A DNA stretch of 64,000 nt from Oryzias latipes (GCF_002234675.1 NC_019875.2:30128897-30192896), one strand, 5' to 3'; positions 1 to 12,151 are shown, counted from the stretch's first letter. Translations and numbers: made by a program. The notes: generated by a model not told the origin, from the letters alone.

Positions 1-1086
1 ACAGTCTTGCTGTGTTATCTTCTTCATGTGCTGATGGCCGTGAGCGGAGCTGGTTTGCTCCTTAGACTCTGGAATTGCATAACGGTTTAACACAACAAAC
101 GTCCAGTTTATGGACTGTGCCACAGTCTGGAACGGACCACAGCTGAAGCTTCCTGCACCAGACTTTCCTCGTCTGGTGCAGGAAGTGGGACGTGACTGCT
201 AACCTGCTTCTCCAAACCGAACCACATTCTGGTTAGTCTTCCTCAGCTGCGGGTCAGAACCACAGAGTCGGTGCTTTCCTGTGGTTGAAGCCTGCTGGCA
301 GCAGAGCGAACCGCACCGCGAGTGACGGGACAAACGTCTCGCTGTGACGGTTTTTTGACTGTTTGAAGGGATTTACATGAGTCACCAAACGATGCCTCAT
401 CGCTGGGATTTCTGTTTGTGTTAAAACCAAATCTTCACTAAGTTTACAGAGAAAAGCTGCTGTACGTTTGGATATTTCTACAGAATCAGTTTGCTGCCCC
501 TCTGGGAGAATAGTTGGAGTGGTTTCAATTGACGACGTTTCAGAAATTAAGTTATTTATAAAGGAATCTCTTCTTTCTTCCAGCGTTTGTGTTATATTTG
601 TAAAATTCAAAATTTTATTACTAAATAGTTTCTCCTTTTCTTACTTCAAATCTTCTTTAAAGGCAGAAAACATTTGAATCAAACCTAGTTGGTTTATGAT
701 GGAAATTTGATGAATAAATTGGATAAATAAAGCAACCACACGGGGGCGCCATCTCCCCACATTCGTTTGCTGGTGCTGGTTGTCAGGAAGGACATCTGGT
801 GTCCAAACCGAAGCCAATCCAATTCAGTCAGGGATTAGGGAGGCGGGGCTTTACTGTGGTGACCCCCCCAAAGTGAGGGGCAAAAGGGGGAAGGAGGGGT
901 TTAACCAGAAGTCCACCGCCGTGAAGTGATCCTAACATGATGAAGATGCTCACTGCGGTTCTCCGTCACACGGGTTGTGATGTGGAACAGAAGTTCTGTT
1001 CACCTTTTCTCCTCACGCCGCCTGTTCACCTCCTCAAACTGAGGAGAAGTTTGGTTCTTCTGCTCCAAGCTTTCCTTTGTCTGCAG
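1..1086 (+). other. sec62: SEC62 intron 1, partial; first coding exon lies off the window
   Basis: No exon encoding the start of SEC62 is visible here. The stretch ends in a good acceptor (polypyrimidine then CTGCAG at 1081-1086). In human the first exon encodes only about a dozen basic residues, so it is most likely upstream of position 1. The stretch contains a perfect hairpin at 149-185 and otherwise nothing I recognise. Confidence 0.6.
149..185. repeat. Perfect 15-bp inverted repeat with 7-nt loop
   Basis: Arms at 149-163 and 171-185 (CTTCCTGCACCAGAC and its exact reverse complement) flank a loop at 164-170. It lies in SEC62 intron 1. Function unknown. Confidence 0.9.
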
Positions 1087-4000
1087 GAGGTCAGCGAGCC
1101 CTCCAAGGAGGAAAAGGCGGTGGCCAAGTACCTTCGCTTCAACTGTCCCACCAAGTCCACCAACATGATGGGCCACAGAGTCGACTACTTCATAGGTGAG
1201 TCTGCTGTGGCCCCTCCCATGTGTCTGCTGCTCCTTTGGTTAGTTTGGGCGCCGTTTGGTCGGCAGGTCGTAACTGTTTAGGAGCTGCTGCTCCTCCTGG
1301 AGACACAGAACTTTACCCCCCCCCGTTTGTTTGAGGGTCATCCTGCTTCCTGCTGACACACGTTGCACCAAAGCTCATCCATCACACCAGAAGAGCTGGA
1401 GATGAATCAGCGGCTCCTGTAGTCTGATCTGTAGGATAGATGATGGGATTAGATGATGGGATTAGCGCTCCCGTCCTGCTTCGCATCAAATTGCTTTGGT
1501 TCAGATGCAAACGGCTGCCTGACAGATTGTTGGACGTCTGAATCTGTGAGGCGGTGGCCACAGAAATTCTGCCGAGGAGCCGTCTCCTCCACAGGACAGT
1601 GATGGAAGCGTAAACGGATCTCCTGTGGTCGTCTGTTTCAGCCTCCAAAGCGGTAGACTGTCTGCTGGACTCCAAGTGGGCCAAAGCCAAGAAGGGGGAG
1701 GAGGCGCTCTTCACCACCAGGGAGTCGGTGGTGAATTACTGCAACAGGTCGGACGGACACACGGGGGTTCAATATGCTTGGGTTTTCTGTAGACTTTTAT
1801 TCTGAAACATCACTGAACTGTTTCCTCTGTGTCAGAAATAACGTTACAGATCAAAAGCCCCCCTTTGCCCTCTTATGTCCAGAATGGGTGAAGGTGGACT
1901 GAGACTCAATCAAGATGGGGATCTTTTGGTTCAGGCTGACATTTCAGACAAACTCTCCTCCTAAACCTTCTGTCAGACGATCGTCTTCTGCAGACATGAA
2001 GCCTTTCATCACTTTGCTTTGCAGCTCCACCTTCCTCCTGCAGCAGCATTTCCTCTGACTCGCTGTCCAGCTTCTGACCAGCAGGTCTTTGGTCTTCTCC
2101 GCAGACTTTTGAAGATGCAGTTCTTCCACCGAGCTTTGAAAGTCATGAAGAAAAAGACAGAGAAAGACGTCAAGAAGGAGAAGGAGAAGACCAAGAGCGA
2201 CAGCGGCAAGGAGGAGGAGAAGAAGGGGAAGAAGGAGAAAGAGAAGAAGAAGGAGACAAAAGCAGCTGAAACCAAGAAGGAGAAAAGTGTACGTGACACC
2301 AAAGCTGCTGAACACAACACGCCTTTCAAACACTGCAATCCCAGGTTTTGTTGGGAGATTCTTTCAAAATAAAAGCCAAATTTGTCTCCTCAGTTTGGAC
2401 CCTTTGATGTGAAGGCAGGAAGTGATCCAACTCCTGCTTCCGCTGTGTTTAGAGTCAGATCTTTGAGGCAACCCTCAGTTTTTGTGTTGGTTATTGATTA
2501 AGGCCGATCAAAAGATCAATCAGTCAGTTTGACACCAGCACCGTGTCTGATCCTGTTGTGAAGATGATTCAGGATGTTTTGTTTCCCCAGGATGACAGTC
2601 CAGGAACGCCCAAGAAGAAGAAGGAGGTGAAGAAGAAGTTTAAACTGGAGCTGCACGAAGATCAGCTGTTTCTGGACGGAAATGAGGTCAGAAGCGTCTA
2701 ACCTCTGACCTCTGACACACACACACACACCCCCCGTGGCACATGCTCATGTGCTCGTCGGACTCGTGTTACCTGGAGGCCGTCAGGTGACTGCAGTTCT
2801 CAGCTGCAGCGTGTGGAACAGGAGGAGGGCAGATCTGTGACGTTCTTAGCTACGTTCACATCGGGGGAGCCCTGAAGAGCCCCCATTCTCTAATGCGCAT
2901 TTAGCCCCTGGTGTTGCAGCTGCACCGTCGCTACCCGATACCGCCGCACGGCCGCCTCCTGCAGCTGGAAGAGGCTTGGAGGGAATCTTTCTTCTTACAG
3001 ATCTGCTCCGGCACATGAAGGACGCAATTATTCATTTCTCCTTCATGATCAATTTCCAATGATTACTACAAAGGAGGCCTACCAAATCCCTGATTGGCCA
3101 AAGTTTGACCTGGTTTAACCTTCAACCCGCGGTTTGTACATGAAGCCCCAAACGGTCTTAAACTCTCCATAGCAACGCGTGAACGGAAGAGTGTTGAACG
3201 CAGAAGCTCGTTTACAGCGTTTCTGAGAGCGGCGTGAACGTAGAACCACCAGACCGGTTCTGGTGGGTTCTGCTCGTCCCGGTGGACTTCATAAGCGGTT
3301 TCTGGATCACAGACGTCCTCTCTCTTCTGCAGGTGTATGTGTGGATCTACGACCCGGTTCACTTCAAGACCTTCGCCATGGGCCTGATCCTGGGTAAGTC
3401 CGTGTGTGCCGGGCGTGCGGCGTGTGTGATGTCACAGTGGCTCTTTCTCTCTGTGTGTCTCAGTGATCGCGGTGATCGCCGCCACGCTTTTCCCGCTGTG
3501 GCCGGCAGAGATGCGGGTGGGGGTGTACTACCTGAGCGTCGCCGCCGGCTGCTTCGTGGCGAGCATCCTGCTGCTGGCTGTCGGTCAGTGCTCAAACCTT
3601 TGACGCGTCTGAGGTGGCGGGTTCCTCCATGACTCACGTTTGCTTTCTTCCTGCTCAGCCCGCTGCATCCTCTTCCTCATCATCTGGCTGGTGACCGGCG
3701 GGCGCCACCACTTCTGGTTCCTCCCCAACCTGACGGCGGACGTGGGTTTCATCGACTCGTTCCGGCCGCTCTACACCCACGAGTACAAAGGGCCGCGGCC
3801 TAAAGACAAGAAGGGCTCGGACAAAACGGACGAAAAGAGCGGCGCCGCCTCCACCAAAGCTCAGAGGTCAGACAGCGAGGAGAAGTCAGACAGCGAGAAG
3901 AAGGATGCCGACGATGAAGACGAGGAAGACGAAGAGGAGGAGAGTAAAGACGTGGGTCAAAAGGAGAGCAAAGAGGCGGAGGGGGGCGAGGAGGAGGCGG

Positions 4001-4182
4001 AGCGTCACTCCGACACAGACAGCGACCGGCGGGAGGACGAAGGCTCCCAACACAGCAACGGAAACGACTTTGAGATGATCACCAGGGAGGAGCTGGAGCA
4101 GCACACAGAGGAGGAGGAGGAGGAAGAGGAAGAGGAAGAGGAGGAGGAGGCTCCTGTCAGGAAAGAAGAGACTAAACCCTAG
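1087..4182 (+). CDS. sec62: SEC62 preprotein translocation factor (7 exons, N-terminus missing)
   Basis: SEC62 is an ER membrane protein that works with SEC61 and SEC63 in post-translational import of precursors and is an ER-phagy receptor. Exons from splice sites and phase: 1087-1195, 1642-1747, 2105-2288, 2591-2686, 3333-3393, 3464-3583, 3659-4182 (stop TAG 4180-4182). They encode 399 aa that follow the vertebrate protein throughout: an N-terminal globular region (YLRFNCPTKSTNMMGHR, then TTRESVVNYCNR), a lysine-rich cytosolic linker in exon 2105-2288, two membrane segments (GLILVIAVIAATLFPLW, then a longer hydrophobic stretch across the 3583/3659 junction) and a very acidic C-terminus. The LC3-interacting motif NDFEMI is intact at 4060-4077, just before a poly-Glu tract. 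Only the short first exon is missing. All introns are under about 650 bp. Confidence 0.97.
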
Positions 4183-5770
4183 ACTGCAGAAACATAAACT
4201 TGTTCAGATTCCATCACTCTCTTCTTTCCTTCCTCCTGCTGTGACACCAGGACGTGTTAGTGTGGTTCTGAGTCTGCAGAGGCTCCGCCCCCTTTTCAAG
4301 ATCTTCCACTAAACTATTCTGGAATGGAAAACGATGAAAGACTAACGGCAATAAAAGTGTCTCAGAAAGAAGGATCGGCCAAATGTAATTTATATTAAAT
4401 GAACCAGCCGCCTGAGGAAGCCATCAGACCTTCTCACCTCCTCCCTGCTCCTCACCTCCTCCCTGCTCCTCACCTCCTTCCTGCTCCTCACCTCCTCCCT
4501 GCTCCTCACCTCCTCCCTGCTCCTCACCTCCTTCCTGCTCCTCACCTCCTCCCTGCTCCTCACCTCCTTCCTGCTCCTCACCTCCTCACCTCCTTCCTGC
4601 TCCTCACCTGTTCCTCTCTGCTCCTTCCTGCTCCTTCCTGTCACCCAGGCTCATTCTTCTCCTGGGAGTTTGTGCTGAAGTTCAAACCCAAACGACCTGC
4701 TAGTCTGGTCGTAAAGGGCCAGACTAGACCAGACCCCCCTCCCCCCCTCGTCTGATTGTTTTCTCAGGCAGCAGAACCACCTGAAGTGGACCAAACCCAA
4801 AGAGAAGAGGCCCCGTGGGCTGATGGGAAAGTTCGGTCCTCATCCTTCACTTCCTCTGAACTAGAAGCCTCTGCAGGAAGTCCACAGGAAGCAGAGGTGG
4901 GACGGCGGTGCCAAAACGCAGCAGAAACCCGGGGGGGGGGGGGTCTTCTGATCGCATCTTTTACAAACCAACAGGAAGAAAAGCACAGAAAAGGTGCAGC
5001 TAATTCAAGATTTTGGTCTCAATGAAACCGTTCCGATGCTTCGCGCCTCCAGACGAGGCCTGTTCAGCCCGGCACAATGCATTATGGGAAAGCAGTCAGA
5101 GTACTTCTGAATCCAGCTCCGTGGGACCGCTTGGAGCTGGGGGGTCCAACCTTTTAGAAATGACTTAGAGGCTTTTAGTGGCAGCAAAAGATATTTAAGT
5201 ATAAATGTATCCTTTATGTATAAGTTCTATAGATATATCAGATCCATGAAAACGCTCTAAATCATTTTTTTGTACAAAAGTTTGTTTTCTACGGTCATGT
5301 AAAGAGTGAAACCGCCTGACATCAGCGGTTTGCAGGTAGATCAGGTGAGCTCTGCCGGCTTTTGTCTGCATTTCTGTCACGGAAACCTCGCCGCCGTGAA
5401 TTCTGTCCACGTAACCCTTTTATTTTTTTCCATTCATGCTTTTGTTGATGTCGCCGCCATATTTTTGTTTCCTCTCTGAAGGGCAAAGTGCATCTCTGTC
5501 AGCCGCCAGCGCGCCGGCCGGCGGTGCCTCTAAGCGTTTGGACCTTTTCCACAGACAGTCGATTGTTCTGGATGTCCTTGAACGCGGCACAGCGTTGTGG
5601 CGTTTTCACTCTGCGGGGAGGAAGCCCCTCCCCCTCGTACGGTCGGGAATCTCGTGTCTGGGTCGGATCTTTATCATTCTCTATATTGTCTCCTGCGATA
5701 CCGGATTGTAACTCTGTGACGTCTGGATTATCTGTATGTTATCATTGCAATAAAAGCTCTAGAAAGCGGC
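4183..5770 (+). other. sec62: SEC62 3' UTR with two candidate poly(A) signals
   Basis: AATAAA occurs at 4350-4355, about 170 nt past the stop, and again at 5749-5754. The proximal signal would give a short UTR. The distal one would include the 4433-4609 minisatellite and end about 75 bp from the NADK poly(A) signal. Which is used cannot be read from sequence. Confidence 0.5.
4433..4609. repeat. 18-bp minisatellite, about 10 copies
   Basis: The unit is CTCACCTCCTCCCTGCTC with C/T variants. It is polypyrimidine on + and polypurine on -, so both strands stay open as artefactual ORFs. It lies just past the proximal SEC62 poly(A) signal. Confidence 0.9.
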
Positions 5771-5826
5771 GTCCACCATCTTTTTGTCCTGCATGAAACC
5801 AGAGGACGCTGAGACAAAGACGGATT

Positions 5827-5832
5827 TTTATT
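5827..5832 (-). terminator. nadk: NADK poly(A) signal
   Basis: TTTATT on + reads AATAAA on -, about 355 nt past the NADK stop. It is the first such hexamer downstream and faces the distal SEC62 signal at 5749-5754. Confidence 0.5.
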
Positions 5833-6185
5833 TCTGCTTCTCCCATTTTCTGTGACAGGACCATCATGGTCCGATGAGACCGGCCCGGTTCTTCTACCAC
5901 CCAGATTTATGGACACGTCATTCTGAACTAACGTCTGCAAATGTATAAATATCACCTCATCTTCTATATCTCTGGCTCCTGTATGTACACATTTACAGTT
6001 TGGAGGCGGAGCTTCTCCTGACGGTCAAAAGCGATCAAAGCCATTTACAGAACATTCAAGCGTAGTTTGGGTCTAAATGTACATTTTAAAAACTGGATCA
6101 GAACATTTCTCTCCTAACGCTAAAGAAGACGCTGCGGTGGAATGTGGCGATGGCGTGATGGCGTCCGGCTCCTGCAGGAGGACCT

Positions 6186-7154
6186 TCAGCTCTCCGTGTC
6201 TGAGGAGTCGGAGATGTCCGCCAGCCGGGCCTGCCGCTTCCGCACGTTCCAGTGCAGACACTGAGCCAGGCTCTCGAACCAGTCGTAGACCAGGTCGTGG
6301 CAGCAGATGGACGGGACGGGGTAACACGACGTGGTGATCTTGATGCTGAAAGGCGGAACCGTTCAGAATTTTAGGCGGGAAAATCCCACAGGTCAAAGCA
6401 GCTGCTCGAGCCTCCTCACCAGTCTCCGTGCCGGATCTCCTGCCGCCGCCTGCCGTCAAACGAAACCCAGGCGGCGTTTCGCGCATCAGGAGACAGCGTG
6501 ATCTGAAATCACCTCCAGAGGATCAGAGATCTTTTCTTTCCTGATTGAAAATCATTTTACCGACGCCGTTCCAGACCGCCATCCTACCATGAGCTCCACG
6601 CCAGCCGGCACCACGATGGGCCTGAACGAGAGCGAGTGGGGGCAGATGGGCGTGACCATGATGGCGGGGACGTTGGGGTGGATCATGGACGCTCCCGCCG
6701 CGGCTGCGTACGCCGTGCTCCCCGTGGGCGTGGACACGATCAGGCCTGCAGAAGGGGAGGCGTGAACATTCTGGGGCTTTCCGCGCGTCGGCGGACGTTC
6801 CCCACTCACCGTCGCCCTGCACGGAGGTGATGAGGCGTCCGTCAAGGTACAGGTCCACGTTGGACAGGTAGGAGGACGGACCTCGGTCCACCACCACCTC
6901 GTTCAACACCTGAGCGCAGATCAGAGGAGCTTCAGAGCCTGACGCTCAGCAGGCAGAAGAACTTCCTGGAACCACAAACTATTTCATCCTTTTTAATTAC
7001 TCTACGTCGTACATCTCTGCCGGCCCTTTTGACCCGCCCTCTGGCTAAGCGGCTGCCACGCCCCCATCAGACCCGGACGTGACAAATTCCACTTCGGCAA
7101 AACTGGCTTTTCTGTGGGTTTTATCTTCATAGCAACCACTTCTGTTTAGGGTCG

Positions 7155-7201
<47 letters not shown>

Positions 7202-10200
7202 ACAGATCCATGACATTTTTAGAAGAACCAGCGAAAGTGAACCTTTGGATTTCCATGGCAACAGAGGTTTTTTGTTAGCCACGCCCACATTCCCAATATG
7301 TTCACATCATAAATTTCTTTCATCTAAAGCCAACGATTCATAAATTGAATTTTCACAATCTTCCACTAGAATAGGTGCGAGCAACAGAGTAACGCCACCT
7401 TCAGAAGCTCGCCACGCCAACGCCGTTTAAAATCTACAAATGTGAAATCCAGTATTTATTCCCGCAGTTAGGAGGTGATGGATTCAAATCTATAGGAGCC
7501 TTGACCTAAAAAGATTTTTTTAATTCAACAGGGCGGCCTCTTCCTGAGGTCAAAGGTCAGATCTCATTAATAACATCACCCGTTCTGCTTACTTTCATCT
7601 CCGGAATATATCTCGTCTCCGCCTTTCTCTCTCTCCTCACACAACTGCTGTTCTTGTTCATAGTCTTGTTACGTCTCGGATCGATTATTGTAATTCCCTC
7701 CTGTTTGGTTTTCACAATAAAACTCTCAAGAAACTGCAGCTTCTCCAAAACTCTGCAGCCCCCATCATCACCAGGACCCCGTTATCCCACCACATCACAC
7801 CAGTTCTCCAAGACTTACACTGGCTTCCCATAAAACAAAGGATCAGTTTCAAGATTCTCCTCATCACCTTCAAAGCACTCCATAACCCGGCTCCACCCTA
7901 CATTTCTGATCTTCTTCACATTTCCATTCCCTCCCGATCTCTCCGCTCCTCTTCCTCTCTCCAGCTCCAAGTCCCACCTGCCCGTCTTGCCACCATGGGG
8001 GGCAGAGCTTTCAGTCACTCTGCCCCCCAGCTATGGAATTCTCTTCCTCCAGATTTACGCAATACCGACACGCTGCCACTGTTCAAATCCAAACTCAAGA
8101 CTCATCTCTCCAAACAATCGTACAGTTAATCCATTCAGTTAACACAACCTCATTTGTCTGTTTCTATCCTGTTTTTATGTTTTTATGTTTACTCATGTTT
8201 TACTCTGATAATTTCTTATTGATGTTTTATTCTGTTTTTCTTAACCTTGCACACGACCTTGGGTGACCTTAAAGGCGCTTGAAATAAAATGTATTATTAT
8301 TATTACTAAAGGTCAACGTGTGGCGGTAGATTTTTTCCATATTTTGAAAATGTGAAAACTGCCAAGTTTCACAGCAAGAAAGACGATCATGAAAAGAATC
8401 TGAATGAAGTAAATGAATCACAAGGTTGAGTTTGATCTTTACAGGCCTGATCATCATAAAATGGATCCTTTAAAAGGCTCCTCTTCATCTTCATCAGGAC
8501 CGACTCCTCTGCTGCCCCCTGTGGGCCAGATGACAGAAGGCTCCTTCATGTCTGTGTGAATTTAAAAATAAAACCAGACGATCACATGATGGCGATCACG
8601 CTCATGTCTGCCCCCTGGAGTCTGCACGCCGTCATCACACGGCAGCGAGCCGTGACGCCTGTCTGAAGAAATCATGATGAGACCTCCGCCTGCTCTTAAA
8701 CAGTCCGCCTCTAGAGGAAACTGCAGATGTGGGGAAGTGGCGGCGGCGTCAGACGACCGGGAATCATTAAACACCCATTTGCTACTGATCACACCACTGA
8801 CGTCAGTGTCGCCATAGCAACTGTCTCAACAGAACTTCACAACATCCCACATTCCCTGCTCTGTGCGCCAGGAGCTTTATTATGACTGTCTCCATAGAAA
8901 CCGTGCTGATGCCCCCTCCCTGACCCGTGACCACATCTGGGATTAACAGGAAGCTACGCAGACGCAGTCACAGCTGCACACGTTTGTCTGCAGACCTGTC
9001 TGCAAGCTGCCGCACTCGGAAATACCAAAGATGTTCGGAGAGGGCGGAGCATCAGTGTGCCGGTAAAACTTCACCTGCCAGTCTGCCTCATACCTGGCCA
9101 CGCCCAAAGCTCACCTGCAGCTGCAGGGTGACCTTTCCAGCCTCGCTGTTGGTGTGTCCGTGAGGGAGGAGTCCGTTGTGCTCCTGCAGCGGCGGCGGCG
9201 GCTCTGCGGTCTGCAGCATGTCCTTCACCACCTTCACCTTCAGGCGGCTGCGCAGGGTGATGGCCGCGTTACCTAAGGACCCACAGTCACACCTTAACAT
9301 AAAGTGACGCCGCCGGGAGCGCCGTTTCACTGCCAGCCTCACTCCACCTTCAAACACTTTGGCCACTTCGATCTTGTAGGATTCAAACTTGAAGGGTGTC
9401 AGAAAACCCAGAGAGCCGAGGTGGAAGGCCATGACGGGCGGGACGCTGCCCTGCAGAGGAGAAGGCACGAGTCAGCGTCTGACGGACCTCAGAACATCCC
9501 TCAGCCTGTCTTCACAGCAAAATCCAGCTGGAGTCAGGATTTCTGAGGATTTCTAATCCCACAAATGAGAAACTGCTCGACTTTAAATGGAATTATTAAA
9601 GAAATATCCGGATTCAGGATCTGCTGGAAGGAAACGATTTCTGAATCAATTTTCACAGAGAAAAAAAGATCAATATCATTAAAAATCACTTTAGTCTTGA
9701 GTCTTTTTTACAGGCAAAAAATGGTTTTCTGTTTGTTTAAATTGTATTTTTATTTAAAAGTTCCAACTTTGTCCAGCTGCTGTTAAAACATCAGGAATGT
9801 TTCTGATGTCCTCGAACGCATCAGCGCCACTCAAAGCTCGGAGACGGACAGCAAAGCTGATGTTTTGATCACTGACTGCGTACGAGAACTGGACTGAGTG
9901 ACTCCGCCCCCTTGGCGATTCAAGCAGAAGTGGATCCGAGAAGCCGAAACCCCGTAGACTCCTGTTACTCTATTGGTCAGAAGAACCGTTCTGGATCTGA
10001 AACCGTTCTTTCTTTCAAGTTATAAATTGAACAACCAGATGCCTCAATAAAAGTGGGAGGAGCCTGTTGGTCCCCACGTTCAAAATGATTGACAGATTCT
10101 CGAGTCAATTTTCCAGAGGTGGGGGGGGGGGGGGGGGGCATTCAACAAGCTCACTTCTGACTGGTGAGAGTGGTTGTCATGGAAACATGGACCCAGACCA

Positions 10201-12151
10201 ATCACTCGTCCAGTTCTCTGATAGCGTCAAAGGATGGGGGGGTGGGGGGTGGGGTTTTTATTTAACATCAGTATTTTTTTCTTAACTTTGAAAAGTGAAG
10301 CTGTGATTTCCTTTAATAAGTAATGTTTAGAAAGTGGCGTTTTTCCTAAAAACCTTTGAGAATCCGTCACCTGGAACAGAGACGAGGCGTAGAGCAGAGT
10401 TCCATCGCCGCCCAGGCAGATGATGAGGTCGATGCAGTCGGAGATGTCGTCATATCCTGAAGTCACATGTGAGCGGCGTGACTCATCCCAACCACAACTC
10501 AAATCAGAACCATCTGTTCGTTGGCTGTAATTATTTTCATTCCTGTTTGATTCTAATGACTTTAGAACTGCACTCCTGCTCCTCCGGTCATGTCCTGTCA
10601 CATCCTGAGGTTTGTCTCCTGGAGAACCTGTGAGACGTGGACTCACCCTCTCTGAAGGTGCACAGCTGGTTCCGGATGGAGCCAAAAGCTTCGTCCTTGG
10701 ACAGCGAGGCGTCGTCGGCCACCCTGCGCTCCACGTACACCATCATCTGCTTCTCCTGCCGCAGAATCACAGCAACATGCGTCACGCAGGCGGAACGAGG
10801 GGACGGGGGCTCCGGAGCAGAAACCGGCAGCTCACGTGCGACCCGGCGCTGTGCGCCAGCGTCTGCTCCGTCTGCCAGAGGATGGACTCAAAAAGGAAAT
10901 CTGACTTTGATGAAGTGAAGCTGAAACCTGCAGATTCTTTCTTGGCTTCTAACCCTTTGTTGGTAAAAATGTAAGAAAATACAAAATCCTGAAACTATGA
11001 AGCATTTCTCTGTTTAGCCGATGTATTTATTACAGCTAGGATGTTTTTTTGTGACTGAAGCTGAAGTTTTGAAGCTCATTTAAAGCAGCACTTCTGTTGG
11101 AGACGGTTCATGTTGTGGTGGAAAACCATCAGAGCTGAAACATCGACTTCAGTTCCTTCTGTACCTCTACTAGGAAGCTGCAGAGCTGCTTGAAGGGCTC
11201 CACCAGGCTCTCGTCTCGGACCTTCCTGATGACCAGAACGTTGACGGGAGGCTTGTTCCAGGTGAGCCTCTGGCTCGCCGGGTCCTGGATGTGCCTGAAA
11301 CACAAACGAGAAACGTCCAGGAGGATTCCGGAGGGCCGATCTCCTCCAGCAGAGAAACCGATGCCATGTTGCTGCTGGAATGAAATTGACTTTCTCCTCA
11401 CTGCTGAGTCATTCATTAACTCCAGGAGAGCAGGTCAAACTCCAAAAACCAGAAGAAGAGCGAAGAAAAGCTTTTCTTTACCTCTTCTTTTTGGGACAGA
11501 GGATGGGCATTTTCTCCAGACAACATTCAACATGAGATCGCATAACGGAGGCTCAGTGGTCTGTCCGACACGTGAGCCGTCCCGTTTTACCGAGGAGCCA
11601 ATCAGACGATTCTGGGTTTATCTTATCTGCAGCTACACAGACCCTCCAGAGTCAACGTCCTGAACGCGCCGCCGGTCTGCGTAAAGTTCAGAGGAACTTA
11701 CATCACAGAGGTTGGGTTGGGAAGAATGCAGGCTTTGGGTCCGAAGTGGGTGGCCGGGTACGGTCCATGCAGGAAGTGAGCCCGTCTGTCAGTGGGAGGA
11801 ACAACAGAGGAGGTGAGAGTGTTTCATGGGAGGTCCGGAGCAGCTGGGAACCTGCTGTTCTGACCTCCTGGGAGAACTTTCCGCTGCGTCGCACGGTGAA
11901 CCAGAAGCTTCGGCGTGCTCCTGTTGGCCTGGCAACCTCCGCCGCTCCATCTCCAACAGCAGCTGTTCGTGACCAACCCCCCTCCGCTGTGACCTCTTCC
12001 CCTCCCGCCGTCTCCTTGGCGACTTAGACGGGCGCTCCTTGTGCTCGGGGGGCGAGTCTGAGTGCTGATCCGGAGAGGCAGAGGGTCTGACCGCCCTTCT
12101 GTCCGGCGCTCCCAGAGGCCTGGGTGACGGGCTGCCGGTCGCCTTCTCCAT
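6186..12151 (-). CDS. nadk: NAD+ kinase, cytosolic (11 coding exons, 442 aa)
   Basis: NADK phosphorylates NAD+ to NADP+ using ATP and is the main source of cytosolic NADP(H). Coding exons in transcript order: 12151-11994, 11785-11702, 11294-11165, 10755-10647, 10456-10371, 9450-9348, 9272-9115, 6909-6810, 6745-6588, 6502-6420, 6345-6186 (stop TGA 6186-6188). All phases agree and give 442 aa; human is 446. Visible motifs: [13 protein letters not shown] with the catalytic GGDG at about residues 176-179, [16 protein letters not shown] (the NE/D motif) at 278-293, and [17 protein letters not shown] at 314-330. The N-terminal exon is rich in Ser-Pro and basic residues and is not conserved. I set the start at 12151 because a good acceptor (CTGTCAG) sits just before GATGGAG, implying upstream non-coding exon(s). 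The 11994 donor (AG|GTCACA) is weak but phase-correct. Whether this is teleost nadka or nadkb is not decided here. Confidence 0.96.
7157..7198. repeat. 42-nt uninterrupted poly(G)
   Basis: A run of 42 G residues in the NADK intron 6910-9114. Exact length may be an assembly estimate. Confidence 0.9.
7560..8307 (+). mobile_element. L2-type LINE, 5'-truncated 3' end, with target-site duplication
   Basis: Translating + strand across 7566-8120 with frame slips gives the typical C-terminus of a teleost L2-clade reverse transcriptase: [60 protein letters not shown]. The 3' end is ACCTTAAAGGCGCTTGAAATAAA followed by (ATT)n. Exact 8-bp direct repeats AAAGGTCA flank it at 7552-7559 and 8308-8315, which fixes both boundaries and shows a target-primed insertion. 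It lies antisense in an NADK intron and is a dead 748-bp fragment. Confidence 0.88.
9869..10233 (+). repeat. Unclassified interspersed repeat, copy 1
   Basis: Shares blocks with 22710-23170 and, inverted, 56530-57000: AGAACTGGACTGAGTG, ATTGGTCAGAAGAAC, CAGATGCCTCAATAAAAGT, GAGCCTGTTGG, CCCCACGTTCAAAA, GGTGAGAGTGGTTG and CAGACCAATC. It is interrupted by a poly(G) run near 10122. No coding capacity is seen. It lies in the NADK intron 9451-10370. Confidence 0.75.

Noticed and set aside
4390..4755. ORFs of Leu-Leu-Pro-Ala-Pro-His and Arg-Ser-Arg-Glu-Glu repeats
   Set aside because: They are both strands of the 18-bp minisatellite in or past the SEC62 3' UTR.
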